Program-made: the position numbers and the translations under genes
NCBI GenBank assembly: GCA_013399875.1
Contig: VXAZ01007607.1
Span: 302,043 to 366,042 of the forward strand
Direction of reading: 5' to 3'
DNA length: 64,000 nucleotides
Origin: Gymnorhina tibicen
Lineage: Eukaryota > Chordata > Aves > Passeriformes > Artamidae
In this document: positions 50,101 through 56,753 of the stretch, piece after piece
Layout of the letters: the number at the start of each line of letters is the position of its first letter
How positions within the stretch are numbered: the stretch's first letter is position 1
The notes under the pieces: model-generated
The model's input: the letters and a program-made list of their open reading frames with translations, nothing else
Told to the model about the DNA's origin: nothing
The model's database searches: none

Positions 50101-53100
50101 ATAGTGCTGGGGTTGGGAAGTGGGGAACAGGCACCCTCTCAGTCATTCTTGGAAAATAAAGGTATTTGGGAGCAGAACCACCTTTCTGGAGACAGCTTCT
50201 CATTTCTGTGCCAGTGACTTAAAATGCTTCCTTTCTGAAATGCAAGAGAATGAAGGGTACCCCTGATTTTTACTGTGACCTCTTCCTTCAGCTCAGCCCT
50301 GTTACCTGCCCTGACCTGGGCTGGGTGAATTTTCCACAGCTGACTGAATTCAGACCAAAGTTTGGGAGCATTTCAGAGGCATCTTAGAATTTTCCATATC
50401 TGTACAGCAACTAGAACTTAGAAAATACTGATTTTCTGTTCATATGCAGATCTCAGGTCTCCAAGAAAATACAATTTATTGCTCCCCATGTACTTGGATA
50501 TTAGTTTGTTGGTTTATTTTTTTTCCCCAGACACGTTGCTTTTTGCCACTAACCAAACTAACTTAAAGCAAAAGCAAAGTTTTAGTGTTTATTTGAGGTT
50601 TGTAAGTATTGAAGCTGCATGCAGAGCTGGTCTGGGATGTTTTCATGCGTATTGGCAGTGCATGCATGCAAAGAAGCATTTTCAGTTTTCATTGTTTCAC
50701 GCTTGCTGCACCTTTTTTTATCAAAAATTTGGGGTGGCCGGAAAAGGACAAAAGTGGTTCCCTTGTACTTTTGAAAGGTGGGTGATGTGGGGAACTGGGA
50801 GGAGGGAGGGGAGGAGAGTTTCTCAGTTCCTGCTGGAGAAAGGGTCTGGGCTCCAAACACAGGCAGAAATGAATTTTCTAGGGATGGAAGCTGGGACAGG
50901 AAAGGAGGATTTGACAAGGTCAACCTCAACCCTGCTCTGATTTTATTGTAAATATTGCTCGGGAAAGGGTGAAGCCTCTGGGGATCCAGCTCTGCCTGTG
51001 GTGGTGTGAGCTGGGAATGGCTGTGGAGGCGTTTGGGAGCTTTTTTTAAAGTGTCCCGCAAGGAAGATGCAGGGCAGAGTAACCCTGGGAGGAGTGGGTT
51101 GTGAGGCTGCCATCTCTGGCACTCTGGGAAGGCTTTTCTGAGGAAATCACTGTCCTTTCTCCTGATGAGGGAAGATTTATCATTTCAGTTCTCCTCGGGA
51201 ATGTCCAGATCTTTAAAAAAAACCGGCTGGACATGGACTGAGCCATGGCCATGCTCTTTCTCCGTGCAGATGGGTGTTACCCCTGCCACCCCAAACCCGA
51301 AAGAACAAACCCCAAAAGCTCGTCCCGCAGAGCTCCCCGTGCAGTGCACCGATCCCTCGGGTGGAAGGGCTGTTCCTGGGGAATGGAAATGGGAAATTGT
51401 GGATCACAGAACTCCTTGGATCTCCTTTTCTGCCAGTGCTGATGCAGAATGGATCCTGTAGCTGCTCTGGGAAGCCAAGACACGGGGACTCAGCATTTCT
51501 GCCACCAAACTGGTGGCACTGAGCACAAAATGGGAAGAATTCCTACAAATGCTGAAGTTTACTCCATGGATGAGGGTGCATTTGGGAACCTTTGTGTCTT
51601 TTTTTTTTTTTTTTAACTTTTTTTTTATTTTTGCATCAGGTGGTAAAAGTGTATTTTTGTTTCATCCCAGCCGGGAGCTGAGAAGTTCTTTCAGACTCAG
51701 TTCATTTCAAAGCAGCCTGTGACCTCTCTTCCTTTCAGAATTAGAAGAATCTCCCTTAACTGTGAAGAGTGACATGGCTACTATTGTCAAGGTTATGCAG
51801 CTGCCAGACTCAGGCCTTGAAATTCGGGACAGGATGTGGTTAAAAATCACCATCTCCAATGCTGTCATAGGTAAGCAGATCCCAGGAATGCTGGTGGGGG
51901 GGAAAAAAACCAGTGACTTCGTGGAAATAGGCTCAAGAAATGACCTTTTAATGAGCTTTTTTTTTCATGTTTATGACCTCTTATATTCCATTCATGGACA
52001 GCTCTGAGTGTGACAGGAAATAACTCCCGTTTGAGCTTGGGCAGCCAAAATTGCTGCACATTTCTTGTGCCCACACAGAGCTGGTCCTTAATCCTTTGTT
52101 TTCGTATCTCTCAGGTTTTCAGGTGGCTCTAGAGATCTGCCCAAATCCAGCAGAACAGCTGGAATTCCAGACACACGACCTTAATAAAGCCTCTTAATTA
52201 GATTTAAAATCACCACAGCCAGTCTGCCTGTGCTAGCATTCAGTCAGTTCAGGCTGTAGTTGCTTTTTGCTGAGGAAGGGGTTGGAACACAGGTTTTTTG
52301 GCAATCTAAAATCTGCCCCTTGAGGAAGGTGACTCCCAGTCGCTTCTCCTCTGGAAATCCGGAGAAAAATTCATTTCACTCCCGCAGCTGAAAGGAGTTG
52401 CAGAGTGTGTGTGAATAAGATTTTTTACGTGTGTATTTAGTGTCAGTGCCCGTGTAGGTGTTCAGCTGGCACAGTTTGGCTCAGGGGATCCCGTGTCTCC
52501 TCTTGCTGTCCCCATTTTAGGAGCAGATGTGGTGGACTGGCTTTACACGCACGTGGAAGGCTTCAAGGACCGCCGGGAGGCCAGGAAATACGCCAGCAGC
52601 ATGTTGAAACACGGCTACCTCAGGCACACTGTGAACAAAATCACCTTCTCAGAGCAGTGCTATTACGTCTTTGGAGACCTCTGTGGCAGTAAGTGCCCAG
52701 CTGGGAAGGGCAGAGCTGTCCCCGTGTCACTTTTGTGCCTCGAGGATGCACAGAGAGTCCCCTCGTGCATCCTCACGATGAGGAATTTCCACGAGGGTGG
52801 CAGAGCTCTGGAGCAGCTGCCCAGGGAGGGGGGTGGAGTTTCTCTGGAGATGTTCCAAACCCAGCTGGACACATTCCTGTGTCCAGGATTGGACGGGGGG
52901 GTTGGACAGGGTGATCTGCAGAGGTCCCTTCCAAGCCTGACTCTCCTGGGATTCTGTGGGGTTTCACGAGGGGTGTCCCAGAACAGGTCATTACCCTGAA
53001 ATTGTGTGATGCTCCCTGTTAGCCCAGGCTAGGAGAGCACTTGGGGGAGGGATGAACCCATCAAGTCGAGCACTGAGGACAGCAGGATTTATTTCTGGTG

Positions 53101-56100
53101 GTGCCCAGGCAAGGAGAGCACTTGGGGGAGGGATGAACCCATCAAGTCGAGCACTGAGGACAGCAGGATTTATTTCTGGTGGTGCCACACAGACTCCCTG
53201 CTTGTCAGTCCCACTCAGTTCCCAGTCTGGAAAAGGGGGATGTTCTCACCCTGTCCTCACCCTGTTCTCACCTCTCACTGCTGGCTGAGAAGGCTGATTC
53301 CGAGGGGTTGCTAAGCTTCGAATGCCTCCATGAATGAATCCCCAGGGATTATTCCACCTGCTGGCTGAGAAGTTTTCACCTCTCCTCTCTCTCCCAGATC
53401 TGGCTGCACTGAACCTCAACAACGGTTCCAGCGGCGCCTCGGACCAGGACACCCTGGCTCCGCTCCCGCATCCCGCTGCTCCCTGGCCCCTGGGCCAAGG
53501 ATATCCCTACCAGTATCCTCTGCCCCCTCCTTGTTTCCCACCAGCATACCAAGACCCGGGCTTTAGCTACGGCAGCGGCAGCGCAGGCAGCCAGCAAAGC
53601 GAAGGTAAGATGGGTTATTAACGGGGTGTGAATCCCACAGCTCTCATCCTCCCCCAGCCATTTGCTTGAGTTCCTTCGTGCTGTCCGTGCCTGTCTCGTG
53701 GTTTCGTTGGCTCCCCGCATGGATTGTGTGCAACAGCACTTAATGGAAGGTGTTTGTGCCTGTGGAGGAGTGGGTTTGGCTTTCAGCCCTCCGTGGAAAC
53801 TGCCAGGCGTAACCCAGTCAGGAAGTGCCAGCAGTGGGGCTGATGCTGCTGGAAGTGAGGCGGTTTCTGTGCTGCTGGGACAGGGGTTAGAACCGAGGAG
53901 CTCTTGGCTTTCACTTCAGTGCTCGGCACAAGAGGAAAATCACATTGTTCTGCTGGTGTGAGACCAGTGGGAGGTGGCCAGCCAGGGGTTTCCAGGGCTG
54001 GAACACTGCTCACGGGGAGGAGAGTCTCTGCTGGCATGTGTGACAGGGACAGGAAGAGAATTCTGCATGGATTAAAGACCTGCCCTCCTCCTTTTCTGCC
54101 CTAGCATGATGCCGTGATTCATTTTAACCTTAGTAAATAAAACGATGTCATTTTTGGCCGTACAGATACGATTATTTTTAATTTCTTTTTTTTTTTTTTT
54201 AAATCACTTCCAGAGTGAGTTTTGCTTTTGGAAACGCTGCCAGTAAAGAAAGGGTGAGGATTCCTTGTGTTTTTACAGGGAACATCCAGTAAATTGGATG
54301 TCACTTAGCCCTGTTTACCACAGCCAGCCAGATTTTGCAAAATGGCACAAAAGGGTTTCAGAACAGGAGCTTGCTCACGAGATTTTAGCCCAGCTGCTTC
54401 TCACCTTATCCCAAAATAAGAAATATCCACGAGGAAGCTCCCAGAGGTTTTAGAACTGGAAACTGCCCTGGACAGAACGTGGGGGTGTTTTTTTGGCAGC
54501 TGCTTCCGTGAGCAGTAGGAATTCTCTCCCTGCCGCTGGAATAGGAAAGGAATGGTGTTTTATCCATGCTGTGGAGAGCCTCCCAAAAAGTGCCAGGGTG
54601 TTTGGCTCTGAAAGGTTTCCACGCTGGAAAACAACTTCTGTGCTGTTTCTTGTTTTGTAACTGTTATTCCCTTGTTTTGTCCTGAGCAAGCGTTAGACTG
54701 AAGGATTCCTAGAGGAATGGCTGACTCTAGGGGATTGGTAAGCTTCAAATGCCTCCATAATGAATTCACAGCATGATCATTTTTAGACTCCTGTGACCCA
54801 AATGTTTAGCTGTATTTTTATTTTTTTTTTTTAATTTTTTTTTTTTTTAATTTTTTAAGTTTTAATTTTATTTTGAATTGTCTTGGACGTTCAACCTGTC
54901 TCAGTGCACAGTGGTGTGACATTGGCATGTCAACCTGTCTGGCCCCTGTGGGACCGTACTGCAGCAGCTCAGAGGGGAGGGAATCAGGTGGGAAAACCCC
55001 GTCCCCAGGCTCTCCAGAAAATGAATAGTCCAAATTTATTACGGTGTCACCCCCCTGGGTTGGATTTTCTCTGCCAGTGCCCTTCCACTGCCCGTTTATT
55101 GCTGGCCAGGTGCCTCAGGCAGGTGTTGGGAGTGCTGGAACACGAGGCTGCACTGCTCACTCTCAAAGCAGTGTTAGAATTGGGGTTTTGTGCCCTTTCT
55201 CTTTTATCTGCACTGTTAGATCATAACAATCAGCAAACACCACCTCAGAGGCCCAGGCTCAGAACATTGACTTAAAATCCTGTGGTTTTATGGTCTCTTT
55301 TCCATCTCTCTGGCACTCTGCAGGGAATGCAGCCTTTCCCCCCCAAAAACCAGCCTGGTTTCCCATCTCCCCAGGCAGCTGGAGCAGCAGAAGTGAGGGG
55401 CATCTGTAGCTCAACAAGGAGCAGCTCAAAATCATTTTGTTTTTCCCATTTCAGTGGCTCATTCAGACTCAAAAGCTGCTCCCCTGTTCTGCTGGCTGGG
55501 GATCCTTTTTGGGAGCTCCATCTTGCACTGAGGTGGAATTTAATGGGATATTCCTTGGGTTGATCAGTTGGATTTAAAAAAAGATAATTAGCTTGGAATT
55601 GTCTCCTCATCTCTCACGGGAAGAGAGCAAGACCTTCAACTTACATAAAAAATCACTTCTTGAAGTTCAGTGTAGCTTGTTCGTAGCAACAACTCAGCTG
55701 ATACTCAGTGGCAATCCTTTGGTTTTCCAAGGTGATTTAGTGGCCCCTCTTGGGAACAACATCCTCTGTGTTCCTGATTGATGGTAGAGCAGTTCAGGAA
55801 CTGCTTTCCTAGGGAATTCTCCAACAGCACAACGCTTTTAGTGAGGAATTTTAAAAGAACCTCCCCCCTGAAGCCAACAAAACCTCAGGGATTTGAGTGT
55901 GCCCAAGGGTGACAGAGAAGGCAAAGGGGGTTTTTTTGGAAAAGGTACAAAATACCAAAGCAGAGACAATTAGAATTAAACCTCATTTGCTTGAGCCAAC
56001 CCCCAAATTCCTGCTTTGTCCTCCCGCTCCTGCTCCTCCCCTCTCCCAGCGGGATGGATTCGAGCCGGGAGCCGGAGTTCAGCTGCTGCTTTCACCGTGC

Positions 56101-56674
56101 GAGCTCTGAGGCGTCTCTGTGTGTGTCCCCATGCATGGCACGACCCTCATTGCTGACCCCCACGAGCCACCGCCAGCGCGCCCGGGCTGACGCGAGGGAC
56201 CCGCCAGCAGAGCTGAGCTAACCCCGCTGTTTTCCCCCGTTTTCCCCCGTTTTCTCCTGTTTTCTCCCCCCCTCCGCGGGGGTGGCAGGGAGCAAAAGCA
56301 GCGGCTCGAACCGGAGCACCAGCGAGACCAGCAGGAGAGCCGTGGGCAGGGAGAAGGAGCGCAAGTCCGGGGGCAGCGGCAGCGAGTCGGAGCCCGCGGC
56401 GCGGCGCGAGCGGCCGCTCAGCCAGCTCAGCCAGCGCAGCCACGGCTCGGCCAGCGACAGGAGCCACCAGAGCCACCACTCGTACGGGCCCCCGGGGGTG
56501 CCCCCCTTGTACAGCCTGCCCAAGCTGGGCTCCAAGGTGTACGGCACCAGCGGCCCGCCCGGGGGGCCCCCGGTGCGCGAGCTGAGCGCCGTGCCGCCCG
56601 AGCTCACCGGGAGCCGCCAGTCCTTCCAGAAGGCCATGGGCAACCCTTGCGAGTTCTTCGTGGACATCATGTGA
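17037..56674 (+). CDS. DVL1: DVL1, Dishevelled segment polarity protein 1 (exons 2-15; exon 1 outside window)
   Basis: Dishevelled is the cytoplasmic hub of Wnt signalling. It is recruited by Frizzled, polymerises through DIX to recruit Axin (beta-catenin branch), and uses PDZ and DEP for Frizzled binding and planar cell polarity. Seen here: fourteen exons whose phases all match (70, 122, 113, 139, 94, 70, 140, 77, 68, 150, 132, 168, 207 and 386 nt), joined as 1936 nt to TGA, all with GT-AG introns. With about 57 residues from the missing exon 1 the protein would be near 701 residues; human DVL1 has 695. Order: end of DIX, acidic/serine region, basic [14 protein letters not shown] (exons 7-10), linker, DEP (exons 12-13), proline-rich PPAY segment, C-terminus ending FFVDIM. 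The DVL1 paralogue, not DVL2 or DVL3, is chosen from the sequence and from TAS1R3 next door. No frameshift or missing key residue was seen. Confidence 0.97.
20589..20614. repeat. TA/CA dinucleotide microsatellite
   Basis: Short TATATATATA run followed by CATGCACACACACACC. Confidence 0.85.
23171..23442. repeat. Polypyrimidine microsatellite with internal assembly gap
   Basis: The left side starts as a 5-bp CCTCT repeat and changes to an 8-bp CCTCTTCT repeat; the right side is a 7-bp TTCTCTC repeat. N bases occupy 23248-23356 (109 N). All visible bases on the plus strand are pyrimidines. True length is unknown. Confidence 0.97.
29546..29593 (+). repeat. 12-bp tandem repeat (four copies) upstream of exon 3
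   Basis: Four near-copies of GGGTGTGATTCC, period 12, ending 19 bases before the exon 3 acceptor, so the array covers the expected branch-point zone. Confidence 0.9.
29613..29734 (+). CDS. DVL1: DVL1 exon 3: post-DIX linker
   Basis: 122 nt: 40 whole codons from [10 protein letters not shown] to SRPPSF, then CA of a split histidine codon. It contains [20 protein letters not shown], which is identical in human DVL1. Acceptor CGGCAG, donor GTAAGA at 29735. A cysteine (SQCTESH) stands where human has glycine (SQGTDSH). The segment joins DIX to the serine-rich and basic regions and is likely disordered. Confidence 0.97.
32330..32870 (+). mobile_element. Probable solo LTR of an endogenous retrovirus
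   Basis: AT-rich U3-like sequence, TTTAAAAAGG promoter-like motif near 32670, AATAAA at 32794-32799, then a U5-like GCGATGGATGTCTCGTTAGT with ATTTGGGATTCCTGGCGAGG, a layout common to avian retroviral LTRs. No gag, pol or env open frame is nearby, so it would be a solo LTR. The ends and any target-site duplication could not be fixed. It could instead be plain intron sequence. Confidence 0.4.
33285..33535 (+). mobile_element. CR1 LINE 3' end
   Basis: 5'-truncated CR1: GACAAGGGGGAATGG, TTGGACATCGGGAAGAAATT, GGGTGGGGAGGCCCTGGAA, GGACAGTGGAAGGTGTC, TGGCAGGGGTGGGACAGGA, then AAGGTCCCTTTCAAC. The segment encoding CTGCCCCATCCCTGGAAGTG is mostly missing, a deletion relative to the copy near 7.2 kb. 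Confidence 0.93.
33777..33880 (+). repeat. 31-bp minisatellite (about 3.3 copies) upstream of exon 4
   Basis: Unit starts TTTTGGGGTTGTC at 33777, 33808, 33839 and 33870 (the last partial), with CACCCCTCGGGTGG in each. Copies differ at one or two bases. Confidence 0.92.
34019..34131 (+). CDS. DVL1: DVL1 exon 4: serine and arginine rich region
   Basis: 113 nt: one base completes the histidine codon, then 37 codons, then the first G of a valine codon. It reads [20 protein letters not shown] followed by [17 protein letters not shown]. Human DVL1 has [20 protein letters not shown] then SHRRERARRRNREE, so it is strongly conserved. Acceptor GACAG, donor GTGAGT at 34132. Confidence 0.97.
34132..39321 (+). 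other. DVL1: DVL1 intron 4
   Basis: 5.2 kb, no coding exon seen. Mostly unique sequence with a short AT-rich stretch of imperfect ACATGAA-type repeats at about 35270-35350. Open frames here are short and unrecognisable. The acceptor is TTTTCCAG. Confidence 0.8.
39322..39460 (+). CDS. DVL1: DVL1 exon 5: serine/acidic region
   Basis: 139 nt: two bases complete a valine codon, then 45 codons, then AG of an arginine codon. It includes [32 protein letters not shown] and [10 protein letters not shown]. The human counterpart is RTNGHPRGDRRRD followed by [20 protein letters not shown] second AG six bases downstream (39326-39327) would break the frame, so the first AG was chosen. Serines beside acidic residues here are typical casein kinase target sites in the family. 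Donor GTACAG. Confidence 0.96.
40152..40217 (+). repeat. 33-bp direct duplication in intron 5
   Basis: TTCTTCCTTTTCCTGGCCAC occurs at 40152 and 40185, with similar bases after it (CTCTAG). Confidence 0.85.
40580..40665 (+). mobile_element. CR1 LINE 3' end, very short
   Basis: Only the last 80 or so bases: AAGGTGTCCCTTCACATGGC, AGGGGTTGGAATGGGATGA, then AAGTCCCTTCCAACCCAAAC and CATTCCGTGATGAAG. Confidence 0.88.
42009..42052. repeat. ATT-type microsatellite, interrupted
   Basis: ATTATTATTATTATTG and TATTATTG runs interrupted by CTCCTGTTG. Low-complexity intron sequence. Confidence 0.8.
44087..44180 (+). CDS. DVL1: DVL1 exon 6: basic region
   Basis: 94 nt: one base completes arginine, then 31 codons reading [20 protein letters not shown] then [11 protein letters not shown]. 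Only two residues differ from human DVL1 (MRQI for LRQA). The polybasic cluster is the conserved region between DIX and PDZ. Acceptor CCTCAG, donor GTAAGG at 44181. Confidence 0.98.
44181..45123 (+). other. DVL1: DVL1 intron 6
   Basis: 0.9 kb; no exon or recognisable repeat seen, except a 14-bp near-tandem duplication (TTTCCTGTGCC, twice) near 44510-44540. Confidence 0.8.
45124..45193 (+). CDS. DVL1: DVL1 exon 7: start of PDZ domain
   Basis: 70 nt: 23 codons, [20 protein letters not shown] then LNM, plus the first G of a glutamate codon. This is the lead into the PDZ domain; [11 protein letters not shown] forms the first PDZ strand. Human differs only by V for I in NIVTVT. Acceptor TTTTGCAG, donor GTAAGA at 45194. 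Confidence 0.98.
45194..45920 (+). other. DVL1: DVL1 intron 7
   Basis: 0.7 kb with a T run near 45670 and no recognisable element. The acceptor is a long pyrimidine tract, then ACGTAG, an AG preceded by T, which is acceptable though less common than CAG. Confidence 0.8.
45921..46060 (+). CDS. DVL1: DVL1 exon 8: PDZ core
   Basis: 140 nt: two bases complete E, then 46 codons starting [20 protein letters not shown] and including [20 protein letters not shown] then GDMLLQ. FLGISI is the carboxylate-binding loop that takes the Frizzled KTxxxW motif and other internal or C-terminal ligands. From LGISI onward it equals human DVL1; the human ERHHFLG is EKYNFLG here. Donor GTGGGT. Confidence 0.99.
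46061..46347 (+). other. DVL1: DVL1 intron 8
   Basis: 287 nt, GC-rich, typical GT-AG intron. Nothing else seen. Confidence 0.85.
46348..46424 (+). CDS. DVL1: DVL1 exon 9: PDZ helix
   Basis: 77 nt: 25 codons, [20 protein letters not shown] then IVSKP, plus GG of a glycine codon. [12 protein letters not shown] is the second PDZ helix that lines the peptide groove. Human has IVSQTG; KPG here resembles DVL2 and DVL3. Donor GTGAGC at 46425. Confidence 0.98.
46425..46887 (+). other. DVL1: DVL1 intron 9
   Basis: 463 nt of AT-rich intron sequence. No repeat or other gene seen. Confidence 0.85.
46888..46955 (+). CDS. DVL1: DVL1 exon 10: end of PDZ domain
   Basis: 68 nt: one base, then 22 codons [20 protein letters not shown] then PR, plus the first G of an alanine codon. 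It closes the PDZ domain (ISLTVAK strand). The next intron interrupts the alanine codon after its first base; this phase matters for judging the tandem acceptors downstream. Donor GTGAGT at 46956. Confidence 0.98.
46956..48879 (+). other. DVL1: DVL1 intron 10
   Basis: 1.9 kb. The first 550 bp are ordinary AT-rich intron. From about 47513 to the acceptor it is filled by a ten-unit tandem array (separate entry). The true acceptor is CCGCAG at 48874-48879, with a branch-point-like ACTGACC 28 or more bases upstream. Confidence 0.9.
47513..48879 (+). repeat. Ten-unit minisatellite made of acceptor-bearing units, ending at the exon 11 splice site
   Basis: AG dinucleotides at equivalent places end at 47512, 47655, 47797, 47916, 48050, 48193, 48336, 48478, 48598, 48739 and, for the true acceptor, 48879. 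Unit lengths are therefore 143, 142, 119, 134, 143, 143, 142, 120, 141 and 140 bp. A typical unit starts ACTACAGGACCTCACTCC, has a purine-rich middle (AACAACAAGAGAA), then CTCAGATCTTTCAAAGTC, TGATGTTTGCTCC, TCTGACC, a pyrimidine tract and GCGGTGCAG. Units 5 and 6 look identical. The last unit differs mainly in its final 40 bases, where it becomes the native acceptor. The first AG lacks the pyrimidine tract before it. Confidence 0.93.
48880..49029 (+). CDS. DVL1: DVL1 exon 11: PDZ-DEP linker
   Basis: 150 nt: CT completes alanine, then 49 codons, [49 protein letters not shown], then the first A of a lysine codon. Human has [20 protein letters not shown] and SSSSLTSSVPGAP. The serine/threonine-rich end is a likely phosphorylation region. 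An internal donor-like GGTATGAG at 48957-48964 lies in the same phase as the normal donor (GTAAGT at 49030). Confidence 0.98.
49030..51738 (+). other. DVL1: DVL1 intron 11
   Basis: 2.7 kb. GC-rich at its 5' end (49030-49130), then AT-rich. It contains T runs near 49405 and 51600-51640 and no recognisable gene. Acceptor CTTTCAG. Confidence 0.8.
51739..51870 (+). CDS. DVL1: DVL1 exon 12: start of DEP domain
   Basis: 132 nt: two bases complete lysine, then 43 codons, [43 protein letters not shown], plus the first G of glycine. It begins the DEP domain, which binds Frizzled and membrane lipids and is needed for planar polarity. The lysine in MWLK appears to match K438 of mouse Dvl1, the site equivalent to the fly dsh1 mutation, and is intact. 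Donor GTAAGC. Confidence 0.99.
51871..52520 (+). other. DVL1: DVL1 intron 12
   Basis: 650 nt of intron with nothing recognisable. Acceptor CATTTTAG. Confidence 0.85.
52521..52688 (+). CDS. DVL1: DVL1 exon 13: rest of DEP domain
   Basis: 168 nt: two bases complete glycine, then 55 codons, [55 protein letters not shown], plus the first A of asparagine. Nearly identical to human ([20 protein letters not shown]). This completes the DEP fold. Human has FGDLCSNLATLN; serine is glycine here. Donor GTAAGT at 52689. Confidence 0.99.
52770..52965 (+). mobile_element. CR1 LINE 3' end
   Basis: Diverged CR1: AGCAGCTGCCCAGGGAGG, GGAGTTTCTCTGGAGATG, TTCCAAACCCAGCTGGACAC, then GACAGGGTGATCTGCAGAGG, TCCCTTCCAAGCCTGACTCT and GGGATTCTGTGGG. 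It sits about 90 bases after DVL1 exon 13. Confidence 0.9.
53022..53183 (+). repeat. 81-bp tandem duplication in intron 13
   Basis: Two copies starting GCCCAGGC at 53022 and 53103 and ending ATTTCTGGTGGT. I see one mismatch (T versus A after GCCCAGGC), so the duplication looks recent. Confidence 0.93.
53398..53604 (+). CDS. DVL1: DVL1 exon 14: proline-rich region
   Basis: 207 nt: two bases complete asparagine, then 68 codons, [68 protein letters not shown], plus the first G of glycine. Very close to human DVL1. PPAY is a WW-domain type ligand motif; proline-rich stretches may bind SH3 and WW proteins. Frameshifts in the last exons of human DVL1 cause Robinow syndrome; no frameshift is present here. 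Donor GTAAGA at 53605. Confidence 0.98.
53605..56288 (+). other. DVL1: DVL1 intron 14
   Basis: 2.7 kb. It contains a T-rich tract at about 54820-54880 that may be the tail of a reverse-oriented retroposed copy, a 60-bp segment (54720-54780) similar to one in intron 13, and a second T run near 54185. The last 250 bases are GC-rich with CCCGTTTTCC repeats before the GGCAG acceptor. Confidence 0.8.
54818..55033 (-). repeat. Possible retroposed mRNA 3' end with poly(A) tail (minus strand)
   Basis: On the minus strand, unique sequence (ACATGCCAATGTCACACCAC and GTTGAACGTCCAAGACAATT) leads into CAAAATAAAATTAAAAC and then about 60 A-rich bases. A poly(A)-like signal directly before a tail is the mark of retroposition. 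The source gene and the 5' end are not recognised, and no target-site duplication was found. Confidence 0.35.
56289..56674 (+). CDS. DVL1: DVL1 exon 15: C-terminal region and stop
   Basis: 386 nt: two bases complete glycine, then 127 codons and TGA at 56672-56674. It begins [20 protein letters not shown], has a serine, arginine and histidine rich stretch ([20 protein letters not shown]), and ends with the family-conserved [20 protein letters not shown] then [13 protein letters not shown]. This extreme C-terminus is known to fold back to the PDZ domain and to bind partners in the family. The exon is very GC-rich. An N gap starts at the base after the stop. Confidence 0.98.
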
Positions 56675-56753
56675 NNNNNNNNNNNNNNNNNNNNNNNNNN
56701 NNNNNNNNNNNNNNNNNNNNNNNNNNNNNNNNNNNNNNNNNNNNNNNNNNNNN
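56675..56753. other. Assembly gap (79 N)
   Basis: All N. It follows the DVL1 stop codon directly, so the start of the 3' UTR is unread. The flanking sequence is very GC-rich, a common reason for missing reads. Confidence 0.99.

Larger units (their letters stand above)
52689..53397 (+). other. DVL1: DVL1 intron 13
   Basis: 709 nt, densely repetitive: a CR1 3' end (about 52770-52965), a perfect-looking 81-bp tandem duplication (53022-53183), and a 15-bp direct repeat CTGCTGGCTGAGAAG at 53278 and 53358. The rest is unique. Confidence 0.85.
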
